From contig QCRA01000005.1 of assembly GCA_003212035.1 (NCBI GenBank), forward strand, positions 1-51,726: 51,726 nt of DNA, in the 5' to 3' direction. A model generated the notes under the pieces. That model saw only the letters and a program-made list of their open reading frames with translations, was not told the origin of the DNA and searched no databases. Within the stretch, counting starts at the first letter, position 1, and each line of letters begins with the position of its first letter. The stretch is from Prochlorococcus sp. AG-459-D04 (GTDB lineage: Bacteria > Cyanobacteriota > Cyanobacteriia > PCC-6307 > Cyanobiaceae). A program made the translations under genes and the position numbers. Shown here piece after piece: positions 16,672 through 25,471 of the stretch.

Positions 16672-17700
16672 ATGTTAAAAGAACCTCCTAAACAATCTAG
16701 AGAAAAAACTAAAAATCTCTTATTAACTCTACAAGACGAAATTTGTTCAGGGCTTGAAAATATAGATGGCAAAGGGAAATTTACAGAAGAATCCTGGCTA
16801 CGAGACGAAGGTGGTGGTGGAAGATCAAGAGTATTGAAAAATGGTTCTATTTTTGAGCAAGCAGGAGTAAATTTCTCGGAAGTACAGGGAAAAGAATTAC
16901 CTCAATCTATAATCTCTCAAAGACCCGAAGCAAAAGGTCATGAATGGTTTGCTACGGGAACTTCTATGGTGTTGCATCCTAAGAATCCCTATATTCCTAC
17001 AGTTCATCTGAATTATCGATATTTCGAAGCTGGTCCTGTTTGGTGGTTTGGGGGAGGTGCAGACCTAACCCCTTTTTATCCTTATCTTTCTGATGTGAGG
17101 AATTTTCATAACGAGCATAAAAAAGCTTGTGCGAAAGTTGATAAAGATTTGCATAAAGTTTTCAAACCATGGTGTGATGAATATTTCTTCTTAAAGCATA
17201 GAAATGAATCTAGAGGCATAGGAGGTATTTTTTATGATTACCAAGATGGTTCAGGCAATATTTATAAAGGAAATAATCAAAATGGAGAGGCATCAAAAGC
17301 TTCACAAAATATTGGCATATCTAATTTAAATTGGGATAATTTATTTTCTTTAGCAGAAAACTGTGGGCAGGCATTCCTCCCTTCCTATTTGCCAATTATT
17401 GAAAAAAGAGCTTCTCAAACATATTCATCGAAGGAAAGAGAATTCCAGCTTTATCGAAGAGGTAGATATGTCGAATTCAACTTAGTTTGGGATAGAGGGA
17501 CGATTTTTGGACTACAAACAAATGGCAGAACTGAATCTATATTAATGTCCTTACCGCCTTTAGCTAGATGGGAATATGGATATAAAGCTAAAAAGGGTTC
17601 TCGAGAAGAATTTCTCACTTCATTTTTTACAAAACCTCAAGATTGGTTAAATGATAAAGAGTTAGAGAAATTCTGCATAGAGAATAATATTTTTGACTAA
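16672..17700 (+). CDS. hemF: Oxygen-dependent coproporphyrinogen III oxidase
   Basis: This 342-residue HemF decarboxylates two propionates of coproporphyrinogen III using O2, giving protoporphyrinogen IX for heme and chlorophyll. Signatures are GGGGRSRVL, the [20 protein letters not shown] segment, [25 protein letters not shown]-like [20 protein letters not shown], and [20 protein letters not shown]. It is cytosolic and acts as a homodimer. It converges with the CCB gene. The ATG start fits the family length, and the upstream shared region with mrp (16515-16671) is AT-rich without an obvious operator. Confidence 0.97.
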   Translation: MLKEPPKQSREKTKNLLLTLQDEICSGLENIDGKGKFTEESWLRDEGGGGRSRVLKNGSIFEQAGVNFSEVQGKELPQSIISQRPEAKGHEWFATGTSMVLHPKNPYIPTVHLNYRYFEAGPVWWFGGGADLTPFYPYLSDVRNFHNEHKKACAKVDKDLHKVFKPWCDEYFFLKHRNESRGIGGIFYDYQDGSGNIYKGNNQNGEASKASQNIGISNLNWDNLFSLAENCGQAFLPSYLPIIEKRASQTYSSKEREFQLYRRGRYVEFNLVWDRGTIFGLQTNGRTESILMSLPPLARWEYGYKAKKGSREEFLTSFFTKPQDWLNDKELEKFCIENNIFD

Positions 17701-17728
17701 AAATTATCGAAGAAAATTTTTACGTATC

Positions 17729-18286
17729 CTAAATAGGTGTTTTAAATAAAGAACCGTCACTTTTCAATTGAAGTTTTTCTCCTAGTTCATTTTCTAAAGA
17801 GATTAATTCATCCCTATGCGCTCTTAGTCTCATTAAAGTTGAATCATTTTCATTTTTATTGATCAGCCTTAATTCAAATTTCTCCTCTCTTGCTGATTTT
17901 TTAAAATAAACAATTCCAGACAAAGGGCCACCAATTAATCCCAAAAGAATAGGCCACCAACTTAATTCAGGATATATTTGAATAATTACTAATCCCAAAG
18001 AACAAGAACCAAAACCGCCAAGAATACCTAAAAAAATTGCTAAAAATTTACTTGAGACAACTTGGCCTTTGAATATTAAAATTTTTTGTTCAAAATCTCC
18101 TCCTGTTTGCTTCCATCCCCTCAAATTAAGCCATTCACATAAACCATTTAAAACCTTAACTGGCTGCTGAGAAGATGAAATCTCAACGATGGTTGTTCTA
18201 TCTTTACTAGAAGCCCTTAGAAAAAAAAATAATCCTATGGCCAAGAGAATAGTCAGCAATAATGTTGAATTTAAGGAATAGGACAT
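17729..18286 (-). CDS. Cofactor assembly of complex C subunit B (CCB)-like membrane protein
   Basis: This 185-residue protein has an N-terminal membrane segment (about 7-25), then a soluble stretch with VLNGLCEWLNLRGWKQTG, then two more hydrophobic segments (about 82-104 and 112-127) and a charged C-terminal tail. This matches the CCB2/CCB4-like cyanobacterial family, whose plant relatives help attach heme c-i to cytochrome b6 of the b6f complex. Its placement next to the tetrapyrrole gene hemF is suggestive only. The assignment comes from motif memory; a generic membrane protein remains possible. Confidence 0.65.
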   Translation of the reverse strand: MSYSLNSTLLLTILLAIGLFFFLRASSKDRTTIVEISSSQQPVKVLNGLCEWLNLRGWKQTGGDFEQKILIFKGQVVSSKFLAIFLGILGGFGSCSLGLVIIQIYPELSWWPILLGLIGGPLSGIVYFKKSAREEKFELRLINKNENDSTLMRLRAHRDELISLENELGEKLQLKSDGSLFKTPI

Positions 18287-18451
18287 TAAATAAATTTTTT
18301 CTAGTAACTCGAAAATAAAAATTAAAGTTACATCATATTATAATTTTTTAGATTTATTCTGTAAAATATTCCCATTGGATACAAACTCTTAATTAAATAA
18401 AACCTTAATTAATACACTAAATTTTAAATTACTTTTAAATACTTATTAAAA

Positions 18452-19087
18452 ATGACTATCGAAAATAAAAATATTGATCTTCTTCATAGCGATTTAACAG
18501 AAGATTTATTCAATCTTTATAGAAAATCACCTTACCTAGCTATTGATACTGAAGCAATGGGTTTAATTCATGGAAGAGATAGACTCTGTTTAATACAAAT
18601 ATGCAATGAATTTAAAAAAACATCCTGTATCAAAATTAAACTTAATACATCTTCTTCGCCTAATTTAAAAGCACTTCTTGAAGATGACAAAATTACTAAA
18701 ATATTTCACTATGCGAGATTTGATGTAGCAGCTCTTAAATGCAATCTTGAAATTAATACAAAAAATATTTTTTGTACAAAAATTGCTAGTAAGTTGGCAA
18801 GAACTTATACAAATAAACACGGTTTAAAGGATTTAATTAATGAATTGTTAGGCATAGAACTGGACAAAAGCTCGCAAAGTAGTGATTGGGGTAGCAACGA
18901 AGATTTAACAAAAGATCAATTAGAATATGCAGCGAATGATGTTAGATATTTAATTGAAGCGATGCATAAATTAAAAGTTATCTTAGAGAGAGAGAATAGA
19001 TATAAATTAGCTCAAAAATGTTTTGAAACAGTTCCTGTGCATGCTGATTTAGACATACTAAAATTCTCAAATATATTTGAACATTAA
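18452..19087 (+). CDS. rnd: RNase D-type 3'-5' exoribonuclease, short form
   Basis: This 211-residue DEDDy exonuclease domain shows all three ExoN motifs: IDTEAMGL (Asp32, Glu34), IFHYARFDVAAL with the second Asp, and YAANDVRYLIEAM with the Tyr/Asp pair. It ends soon after motif III and lacks the HRDC domains of E. coli RNase D, which is usual for cyanobacterial copies. It probably trims tRNA or other structured RNA 3' ends. It is cytosolic. It ends 3 bases from the stop of a convergent small gene. Confidence 0.88.
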   Translation: MTIENKNIDLLHSDLTEDLFNLYRKSPYLAIDTEAMGLIHGRDRLCLIQICNEFKKTSCIKIKLNTSSSPNLKALLEDDKITKIFHYARFDVAALKCNLEINTKNIFCTKIASKLARTYTNKHGLKDLINELLGIELDKSSQSSDWGSNEDLTKDQLEYAANDVRYLIEAMHKLKVILERENRYKLAQKCFETVPVHADLDILKFSNIFEH

Positions 19088-19090
19088 GAA

Positions 19091-19357
19091 TCAATCTTCA
19101 GTCAAAAAATTATCTTCACCATCAAGAGTTTCCATTAGCTTATCAAGTATTTTTGAAGAACTTAATTTATTTACATCATTGTTTTCACAAATTTTTAAGA
19201 CATTTTGCGCAACTTGTATTTTTTCTTGAATAGTTTTCGATCCTTCTTTTGCAATTTGAATCTCTACTTTCTTCTTGGCAGAAGACAAGCTTATACTCAT
19301 AAGTTTTGCAATCTCTGCACAAATTTTTAGATATTGCCGATCATTTATTGGATACAT
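19091..19357 (-). CDS. Conserved hypothetical small protein
   Basis: This 88-residue, mostly helical and charged protein has no motif I recognise. Features seen are an N-terminal YLKICAEIAKLMSISLSSAKKKV helix region (YLKICAEIAKLM then SISLSSAKKKV), a basic centre and an acidic C-terminal tail ending LDGEDNFLTED. There is no signal peptide or membrane segment. It lies 34 bases downstream of the lipid-A-disaccharide-synthase-related gene on the same strand and is probably co-transcribed with it. Confidence 0.6.
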   Translation of the reverse strand: MYPINDRQYLKICAEIAKLMSISLSSAKKKVEIQIAKEGSKTIQEKIQVAQNVLKICENNDVNKLSSSKILDKLMETLDGEDNFLTED

Positions 19358-19391
19358 AAAAGAATTAATAATTAATAAGCTAATGCCATTT

Positions 19392-20621
19392 TTAAGATAA
19401 CAAATAAAGGTTTATGGCCTCTACGATTTTCTTACTTGCTCCGGATTTCCCCATTCTTTTTTTTCCAATTTTCGCTTGTTCTAATCTATCAACTTTTCCT
19501 TTTAAAAGTAAACTTAAACGTTTTAAAAGAATTTTTTTATTCTTGCAAACTATAACACTTCCTCCTAATAATCTTGATTGCCTTTTTGCAAATGATTTTG
19601 TAAATTGTGGTCCAGGTCCTGGTAGAGAAAGAGATGGGATTCCAAGGCCAGCAATTTGCTCTGTAGCAGTTCCTGCATTAGACAAGCCAACTTCTGCCAT
19701 ATTGGCCCATGAATTGAATTTACCTTTCCCAATCACTACATATTGATCTTTCTTTTTCCATACTGAATCTTCATCAATTAGAAATTTAACTTTACTCTGT
19801 TTTATAAATCCATATTTATTTAAATTACTTTGAATTTGCATAACATTCGCATTAATGCTCAAAGGCAAAAGTATTACCAAATCCTTTGATAAATCAAAAT
19901 CTTGCAAACAATTAAGAAAATTATCAAGACTGTTAAGAGCTTCAGGGTATCTACTTCCAACTAATAAAATAATCCTTTTAAAAGAAATAATATTTGATAT
20001 CTTTTCGTTTGATACATTAACGAAATCCATCATTGGATTACCCAAGTATTTCGCATCAATATTTTTTCTATTCAAATTATTAGCTGTAATTTTATCTCTC
20101 ATAATTAAATTTTTACATCTGGGAGATTTCATTAAAAACATTTCCCATGGATCCCATTCAGAACCTTTCAACTTATGATATAAATCGCTTATATCCCAAC
20201 CTGGCGCACTACTCCAAGTATGATCACTTTTTGGAGTTCCAATGAAACTAAATTCGCATTCTGAACTCCAAGCGTAAAATAATGGCAAGAGATCGCCTAC
20301 TGCGATAATTTTGCAGTTATGTTTTGACTTATGTTTTACAAGTAGAAAATTTCTTAAATTATCGATTAAAAATCCTGCAAAAAAATCAAGCACAAATCCT
20401 TTCAGACTTTGATTACTAAAACCTCCACTAGGAAGCTCTTTCAAATATCCTACTTTACGAAAATTCTTTGATTTTATGGAATTAAATACATCTCCATTTC
20501 CTACCAATGGTAAAACTTCAATATTTTTATTTTTTGTTTTTTTTAGTAATCGTTTAATTATTTCTGATGCGATTACATCTTCTCCATGACCATTACATAT
20601 AAATAATATAGAATGAGACAC
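19392..20621 (-). CDS. Lipid-A-disaccharide-synthase-related glycosyltransferase
   Basis: This 409-residue protein starts at GTG 20621, giving MSHSILFICNGHGEDVIASE. The open frame continues upstream to 20810, but that extension is the antisense of tRNA-Cys and should be excluded. Family features are the N-terminal NGHGED loop, PLVGNGDVF, the mid-region AVGDLLPLFYAW, and a C-terminal donor-binding-like AEVGLSNAGTATEQIAGLGIPSLSLPGPGPQ (AEVGLSNAGTATEQ then IAGLGIPSLSLPGPGPQ). The cyanobacterial LpxB-related family has this shape; the sugar lipid it makes is not established. No signal peptide is seen. The tRNA-Cys gene lies immediately upstream on the other strand. Confidence 0.8.
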   Translation of the reverse strand: MSHSILFICNGHGEDVIASEIIKRLLKKTKNKNIEVLPLVGNGDVFNSIKSKNFRKVGYLKELPSGGFSNQSLKGFVLDFFAGFLIDNLRNFLLVKHKSKHNCKIIAVGDLLPLFYAWSSECEFSFIGTPKSDHTWSSAPGWDISDLYHKLKGSEWDPWEMFLMKSPRCKNLIMRDKITANNLNRKNIDAKYLGNPMMDFVNVSNEKISNIISFKRIILLVGSRYPEALNSLDNFLNCLQDFDLSKDLVILLPLSINANVMQIQSNLNKYGFIKQSKVKFLIDEDSVWKKKDQYVVIGKGKFNSWANMAEVGLSNAGTATEQIAGLGIPSLSLPGPGPQFTKSFAKRQSRLLGGSVIVCKNKKILLKRLSLLLKGKVDRLEQAKIGKKRMGKSGASKKIVEAINLYLLS

Positions 20622-20663
20622 CTTACTGTTAAGATCATAAAAAGACTTAATCGAATCTTTTTT

Positions 20664-20734
20664 GGCGGCATGGCCAAGTGGTAAGGCAGAGGATTGCAAA
20701 TCCTTTATCCCCAGTTCGAATCTGGGTGCCGCCT
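20664..20734 (+). tRNA. tRNA-Cys (anticodon GCA)
   Basis: This 71-base cloverleaf has acceptor GGCGGCA paired with TGCCGCC, anticodon stem GAGGA/TCCTT around loop TTGCAAA with anticodon GCA, and a T-arm CCCAG/CTGGG with loop TTCGAAT. CCA is not encoded. A short T run (20734-20738) follows directly and may aid termination. The antisense reading of this tRNA produces a spurious N-terminal extension on the adjacent gene. Confidence 0.96.
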
Positions 20735-20932
20735 TTTTCAAATTAGTAAATAATTTCGCTGAAAAGCGTTCCAAACACAAAAGATTATTGTAGCGATTCT
20801 TAATATTCAAGACGTTTAGAGATGGGCGGTTAGTGAGCGGCTAGTTTTCTGATAATTTATCAGATCTCTTTTAACCTGTTTTTATTATCTCATTTGGCGA
20901 AAATAAAAAAAGGATAGTGGGTTTAAATCTTT
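20735..20932. other. Intergenic region with GC-rich patch and 7-bp palindrome
   Basis: No ORF of note lies between tRNA-Cys and the next small gene. At 20815-20852 a GC-rich stretch carries TTTAGAG, two GCGG copies and TTCTGA, similar in order to 906-935. It runs into the palindrome CTGATAATTTATCAG (20849-20863), with 7-base arms around one base. A small RNA or regulatory element is possible; nothing named is recognised. Confidence 0.3.
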
Positions 20933-21223
20933 TTAAGCAAAAATACTTTTTTCTTTTGCAAATCTTTTAATGGTCTCAAGACTATTTGATAATCTTGAAA
21001 GACGATCTTCCTCAAATAAATATGGAGGAAAGAATTCAGATATAACTCTCATAAAAAAATTTCCATAAAAATCAATCAGCGAATCTACGCGGTTTCCAAA
21101 TTTAACACTGTTATGACTCAAAACTATTTCCTTATCGAGTAATAATAGAATTTCCTTTAAAATTTCATTACTTAATGCTTCATGATTAATACAGTTGTTT
21201 ATTAACGTTGATATTGGTATCAA
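20933..21223 (-). CDS. Hypothetical protein
   Basis: This 96-residue open frame has a coding-like composition: leucine-rich amphipathic helices such as EILKEILLLLDKEIVL and a charged C-terminus. I recognise no domain. The start is a TTG at 21221-21223; an in-frame stop lies just upstream (21227-21229) and there is no early ATG. No membrane segment is seen. It is isolated from neighbours by gaps of 136 and 198 bases. Confidence 0.5.
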   Translation of the reverse strand: MIPISTLINNCINHEALSNEILKEILLLLDKEIVLSHNSVKFGNRVDSLIDFYGNFFMRVISEFFPPYLFEEDRLSRLSNSLETIKRFAKEKSIFA

Positions 21224-21290
21224 ATTCTATTTGCTTGACAATATTATTGATTTATCTCTCTTTTTTATTGATAAATAATACCTGATATCG

Positions 21291-21321
21291 ATTAATAAAT
21301 AAATTTAATTGATTTATTAAT
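21291..21321. repeat. 10-bp perfect inverted repeat
   Basis: ATTAATAAAT (21291-21300) and its reverse complement ATTTATTAAT (21312-21321) are separated by 11 bases between two small minus-strand genes. It is all A/T, with no T run after it on either strand, so it is a weak terminator candidate and could be chance in such AT-rich sequence. Confidence 0.3.
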
Positions 21322-21359
21322 TAATTTCATCAGATTATTTATATAAAATTTGAATTATT

Positions 21360-21572
21360 TTAGTAATCATTATCTGCTACACACATACCTAAACATCTAA
21401 CACCATTTGATGCGGTCCTTTTGCAGTGATTACATAAAATGGGATCTTTCTCTGAGGTAAGGTTTATTTTTAAATTATTTTGGTCTTTAACACTTACTAA
21501 CTCTTGTGTTGAATCAAATAGAGTCATTCTTGGAATCATCACTTGATTCGATACTAACAACAAGTGAAGCAT
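21360..21572 (-). CDS. Small putative zinc-binding protein
   Basis: This protein has up to 70 residues. The C-terminal third reads CNHCKRTASNGVRCLGMC, a C-x2-C-x9-C-x3-C pattern suggesting a treble-clef or zinc-ribbon-like knuckle. The ATG at 21572 overlaps the upstream gene by 59 bases. Internal ATGs at 21539 or 21527 would give 59 or 55 residues and a smaller overlap, and look more natural. No family is recognised. Translational coupling with the upstream unknown gene is likely, whichever start is used. Confidence 0.55.
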   Translation of the reverse strand: MLHLLLVSNQVMIPRMTLFDSTQELVSVKDQNNLKINLTSEKDPILCNHCKRTASNGVRCLGMCVADNDY

Positions 21573-22158
21573 TAGTGTTGGAAGAGGGTATATCCATAAT
21601 TTTTACAGTTTCTTTAGGCTCATCAATAACTTGATTTTCTTCAGTACTTTCATCAACTGCACAGGCTTCAAGAGCCTCTCTAAGTAGTGAATCAAAAGTT
21701 GCTCCAGGCAATCTATGTCTAGCAACCTCAAGAAAAGTTCTCGGTAACGATTCAGATGCAGCATCTCGTAAAGCAGGATTATTCTTTCTATGTTCTTGTT
21801 CTTCTTCTATTGATTTAATAAACCTAAGTGTGACATCTCTTTTGGTAGAAGCTTTTATCAGCGTATCGTTTTCCGGATTACTAACATTAGGTTCATTTTC
21901 GAGATCACTAAGTCTTTTTTCCAAACTATTTAAAACTTCATTAGCTTCTTTACTAATATGCGCTAATTGACCATCGGACAAATTAGGTAAATCAGCGACA
22001 AAAACTTTCCCATGATCCCTTAGTGTCAAGAAAGTTGGCCTTGGGCCTTGAGCCTGTCTACCAATTGATTCAGAATTATTACCTATTGGTCTTTTTGGAG
22101 GTGTAGGGCCAGCTGAACTACGTCTACGTGTAATTCTTTGATTATTTGCAAAGGGCAT
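21514..22158 (-). CDS. Conserved hypothetical protein, helical core with disordered ends
   Basis: This 214-residue protein has a basic, Pro/Ser-rich N-terminus (about 1-45, with RITRRRSSAGPTPPKRP), then a helical core from about 45 to 165. The core includes TFLTLRDHGKVFVADLPNLS, a charged coiled stretch ISKEANEVLNSLEKRLSDLE, and SLPRTFLEVARHRLPGATFD. An acidic, Ser-rich tail follows. There is no signal peptide, membrane segment or catalytic motif I recognise. It looks like a soluble picocyanobacterial lineage protein. Confidence 0.65.
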   Translation of the reverse strand: MPFANNQRITRRRSSAGPTPPKRPIGNNSESIGRQAQGPRPTFLTLRDHGKVFVADLPNLSDGQLAHISKEANEVLNSLEKRLSDLENEPNVSNPENDTLIKASTKRDVTLRFIKSIEEEQEHRKNNPALRDAASESLPRTFLEVARHRLPGATFDSLLREALEACAVDESTEENQVIDEPKETVKIMDIPSSNTNASLVVSIESSDDSKNDSI

Positions 22159-22290
22159 TGAATAAAGGTTAAATCTTAATACTTAAACTTCCGATATAAT
22201 TCGGCGGTAATTTTATTATATTACACCTAACTTTTTCATTTGGGTATAAAAAATAATTTTTTAAAACTCATTTAAAAAAGATAAAAAAAT

Positions 22291-23334
22291 TTAATTTAAA
22301 ATTTCTGGCAAAAATTTACTAATTGTTGATTCATTTTTTCGAACTATCTTTCCAATTTCCCAACTATCTATATCATAATCTTTACAGATAGTTAATATCG
22401 CATCCTTAAATTGTTTATCAATAATTAAACAAAATCCCACTCCAAGATTGAAAGTATTCCAAAAATCTTTTTCAGGAATAGATCCTTTCTCTTTGAGGAA
22501 TTTAAATAAAATTGGTATTTCCCAAGAACTGGTATTGATGTAAGGGATAAAATCAGAAGGTATACATCTTGGTAAATTTTCTGGAATTCCTCCTCCAGTT
22601 ATATGAGACATTGCTTTAATTTCTATATTTTCAGATAAGATTTGATTAATCACATTATTGTAAATTTTTGTAGGTTTCAATAACTCATCATAAAAATTTA
22701 AGTGAGAAACTTTTTCAAATTCTTTATCTATTTGATTATTGTTTTGAATAATTTTTCTTACTAAACTAAAGCCATTACTATGAACTCCATTACTTTTTAA
22801 AGCAATTATTAAGTCATTTTCAGAGACTTTTTTACCATTAATAAGCTTATCCTCATCAACTATTCCAACACAAAATCCCGCAAGATCATACTTATTTTTC
22901 GAATAAAATCCAGGCATTTCAGCAGTTTCTCCGCCGAGTAATGAACAGTTATTTTCTCCGCAGCCATGTGAAATTCCCTGAACAACCCTCAATAATTTTT
23001 TCTTATCAAGCTTACCAGTAGCAATATAATCCAGAAAAAATAAAGGTTTTGCACCACTAGTAATGATATCGTTCATGCACATAGCAACTAAATCAATACC
23101 AACCTCAAAGTGAAAGTTTTTACTTTGGGCTAATTCTAATTTTGTTCCAACACCATCAGTTCCTGAAACAAGAACTGGTTTTTTAAAACTATCCATAGGA
23201 ATTCTAAACAAACCTCCGAACCCACCAATACCCTCAATCACATTAGATGTATGAGTCCCTTCAACTGCCTGCTTAATTTCTGAAACAAATTCTCGCCCAG
23301 CTTCTATATCAACACCTGATGTTTTGTAATCCAT
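22291..23334 (-). CDS. purM: Phosphoribosylformylglycinamidine cyclo-ligase
   Basis: This 347-residue AIR synthetase performs the fifth step of purine synthesis: ATP-dependent ring closure of FGAM to AIR. Signatures are the N-terminal YKTSGVDIEAG, VSGTDGVGTKLELA, DLVAMCMNDIITSGAKPLFFLDY (DLVAMCMNDII then TSGAKPLFFLDY), LLGGETAEMPGFY, and SHITGGGIPENLPRC. It is cytosolic and dimeric. It diverges from panC-cmk, with a 97-base shared upstream region. Confidence 0.97.
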   Translation of the reverse strand: MDYKTSGVDIEAGREFVSEIKQAVEGTHTSNVIEGIGGFGGLFRIPMDSFKKPVLVSGTDGVGTKLELAQSKNFHFEVGIDLVAMCMNDIITSGAKPLFFLDYIATGKLDKKKLLRVVQGISHGCGENNCSLLGGETAEMPGFYSKNKYDLAGFCVGIVDEDKLINGKKVSENDLIIALKSNGVHSNGFSLVRKIIQNNNQIDKEFEKVSHLNFYDELLKPTKIYNNVINQILSENIEIKAMSHITGGGIPENLPRCIPSDFIPYINTSSWEIPILFKFLKEKGSIPEKDFWNTFNLGVGFCLIIDKQFKDAILTICKDYDIDSWEIGKIVRKNESTISKFLPEILN

Positions 23335-23431
23335 GAAATAAAAATGATAGACTTTCCTATATAGATATTCCTCCCCAGATTGCTTTTGTCCAGTAATTAT
23401 TGATCAAATAGATTTATTTTTTAAAAACAAA

Positions 23432-24964
23432 GTGAAGAAAGTAATCATAAGGACAACTGAAGAAATAGAAAATTGGAGGAGAAATATAAATAGTGAAATT
23501 AACTTCATTCCAACAATGGGTAATCTTCATAATGGACATATTAAACTAATATCAACTGCAAAAAATGACAATTCTAATGTTAATTTAGTAAGTATTTTTA
23601 TTAATCCACTTCAATTTGATAACAAGTTAGATTTAGAGAATTACCCTAAAACAATTGATAATGATATAAAAATCTCCTTTTCAAATGGCGCAGATGTCAT
23701 CTTCATCCCAAGTAATGAAGATATATATCCACAGAATAATAAAAATATTAAATTCCTAAAAGCTCCAAAAGAATTGTCTTCTGCATTATGTGGATTAAAT
23801 CGAATTGGACATTTTGATGGCGTTTGTACAGTAGTTTATAGATTACTTAATCTCATCAAGCCAAAAAATCTTTACTTAGGAGAAAAAGATTGGCAACAAC
23901 TTTTAATTTTAAAAAATCTTGTCCTAAGAAAGAAATTAAATGTTGATATTAAATCCGTTCCTACACAAAGAGATTTTGATGGAATTCCTTTAAGTTCGCG
24001 TAATGTACATTTATCAAAAAACGAAAGAAAATTGATTAAGTTTTTTTCAAGTGAGTTATTAGAAGCAAAAAAAAATTTTCAACAAGATAAAAAGATTAAT
24101 TTAAACCAAATAATTAAAAAGCTATCAGCAAAAAAAATTTCAATTGAATATTTAGAACATTTACACCCTCATACACTCCAAAAAGCAAGACTTGAGGATA
24201 ATATTTCGTTACTGGCTGGTGCGATAAGATGTGGAGAGACAAGATTAATTGATCACGTTTTCCTAATGAAAAGAAGGCCGATTATTGCAATTGATGGTCC
24301 TGCAGGTTCAGGTAAGAGTACCGTAACAAAATTAATAGCGAAGAAACTTAAACTTTTATATTTAGATACTGGCGCAATGTATAGGGCATTGAGTTGGCTA
24401 TTGATAAAAGAAAATATTGATTATAAAAAAGAAAAAAAATTACAGAATATTCTTAAAGACATATCTATTGTTTTCAAGTCTAATACAAATTCAAATCAGG
24501 ATGTTTATATTAATAACTACTGTGTTACTGAAGAAATTAGGTCGCAAGAGATAAGTTCCATCGTTTCTAAAATTTCCTCAATAAAAGAAGTAAGAAAATT
24601 CTTAGTAGAAGAACAAAGAAAAGTCGGGAAATCAGGCGGACTTGTAGCTGAGGGAAGAGATATAGGAAGTACTGTTTTTCCTCATGCAGAACTTAAAATA
24701 TTTTTAACTGCTAGCATCGATGAAAGAGCAAAAAGAAGAAAATCTGATAAAAATAGTAAAGACTCACAAGAAATAGACCTTCATACATTAAAAGAACTTA
24801 TAAAGAAAAGAGATTTTGAAGATTCCAATAGGGAAATTTCACCTCTCACAAAAGCGAATGACGCAATAGAAATTATTACGGATGGATATACAATTAATGA
24901 GGTAGTGGATAAAATTATTGATCTTTACAATGACAAGATTCCTAAAGACACTGAGATCAAATAA
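23432..24964 (+). CDS. panC/cmk: Bifunctional pantoate-beta-alanine ligase / cytidylate kinase
   Basis: This 510-residue fusion is characteristic of cyanobacteria. Residues about 1-275 are PanC: FIPTMGNLHNGHIKLI (HIGH-like motif), SIFINPLQFD, GLNRIGHFDGVCTVV, LGEKDWQQL, and LSSRNVHLS. Residues about 282-505 are CMP kinase: P-loop DGPAGSGKSTVTK, LDTGAMYRALSW, and VAEGRDIGSTVFP. The first half makes pantothenate for CoA; the second phosphorylates CMP/dCMP. The start is GTG at 23432, consistent with the family N-terminus. It converges with the phosphatase gene, 2 bases apart. Confidence 0.96.
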   Translation: MKKVIIRTTEEIENWRRNINSEINFIPTMGNLHNGHIKLISTAKNDNSNVNLVSIFINPLQFDNKLDLENYPKTIDNDIKISFSNGADVIFIPSNEDIYPQNNKNIKFLKAPKELSSALCGLNRIGHFDGVCTVVYRLLNLIKPKNLYLGEKDWQQLLILKNLVLRKKLNVDIKSVPTQRDFDGIPLSSRNVHLSKNERKLIKFFSSELLEAKKNFQQDKKINLNQIIKKLSAKKISIEYLEHLHPHTLQKARLEDNISLLAGAIRCGETRLIDHVFLMKRRPIIAIDGPAGSGKSTVTKLIAKKLKLLYLDTGAMYRALSWLLIKENIDYKKEKKLQNILKDISIVFKSNTNSNQDVYINNYCVTEEIRSQEISSIVSKISSIKEVRKFLVEEQRKVGKSGGLVAEGRDIGSTVFPHAELKIFLTASIDERAKRRKSDKNSKDSQEIDLHTLKELIKKRDFEDSNREISPLTKANDAIEIITDGYTINEVVDKIIDLYNDKIPKDTEIK

Positions 24965-24966
24965 AT

Positions 24967-25440
24967 TCAAGAAATACTTTCCAAAAAACCGTTTACTGAG
25001 TCTTCTAAAATATCAAGGACATAATCGAAGCCCTCATCGCCTCCAAAATATGGGTCAGGAACTTCTTGCTCATTAAAAACTGATCTAAAATCTTGCATTT
25101 TTATTATTGATGCAAAACCAGTTGAAGCTGTTCTATTTTTAAGATCTTGAATATTTCTAAAATTTGAATCGTCCATCGCAATAATATAGTTAAATTCTTC
25201 AAAATCTTTGCTAGTAATCTGACGAGCCCTGCTTAAGATATTTATATCTCTTCTTTCTGCCGCAATTCTCATCCTAGAGTCAGCTTTTTTTCCAATATGC
25301 CAACTCCCAGTTCCAGCAGAATCTATAATAAAGCCATCGGTTAGACCCTTCTTTTCAAGAAGACTTATAAAGATAGCTTCTGCTGCAGGAGACCTACAAA
25401 TATTTCCCAAACATACAAAAAGAACAGAAATTTTTTTCAT
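24967..25440 (-). CDS. Low-molecular-weight protein-tyrosine-phosphatase
   Basis: This 157-residue enzyme has the N-terminal phosphate loop VCLGNICRSP (nucleophile Cys10, Arg16, Ser17), then SAGTGSWHIGKKADSR, and the general-acid loop PDPYFGGDEGFDYVLD with the catalytic Asp. It would dephosphorylate phosphotyrosine or act on a small phosphorylated substrate in the cytosol; no tyrosine kinase gene is nearby. Arsenate reductases of this fold need extra cysteines, which I do not see. It lies 31 bases downstream of pebB on the same strand. Confidence 0.93.
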   Translation of the reverse strand: MKKISVLFVCLGNICRSPAAEAIFISLLEKKGLTDGFIIDSAGTGSWHIGKKADSRMRIAAERRDINILSRARQITSKDFEEFNYIIAMDDSNFRNIQDLKNRTASTGFASIIKMQDFRSVFNEQEVPDPYFGGDEGFDYVLDILEDSVNGFLESIS

Positions 25441-25471
25441 ATGATTTCAAATTTAATAAATTATAAGACTT

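Noticed and set aside
21291-21321. Intrinsic terminator at the 10-bp inverted repeat
   Set aside because: All A/T stem, no T run on either strand, and 10-bp A/T palindromes are expected by chance here.
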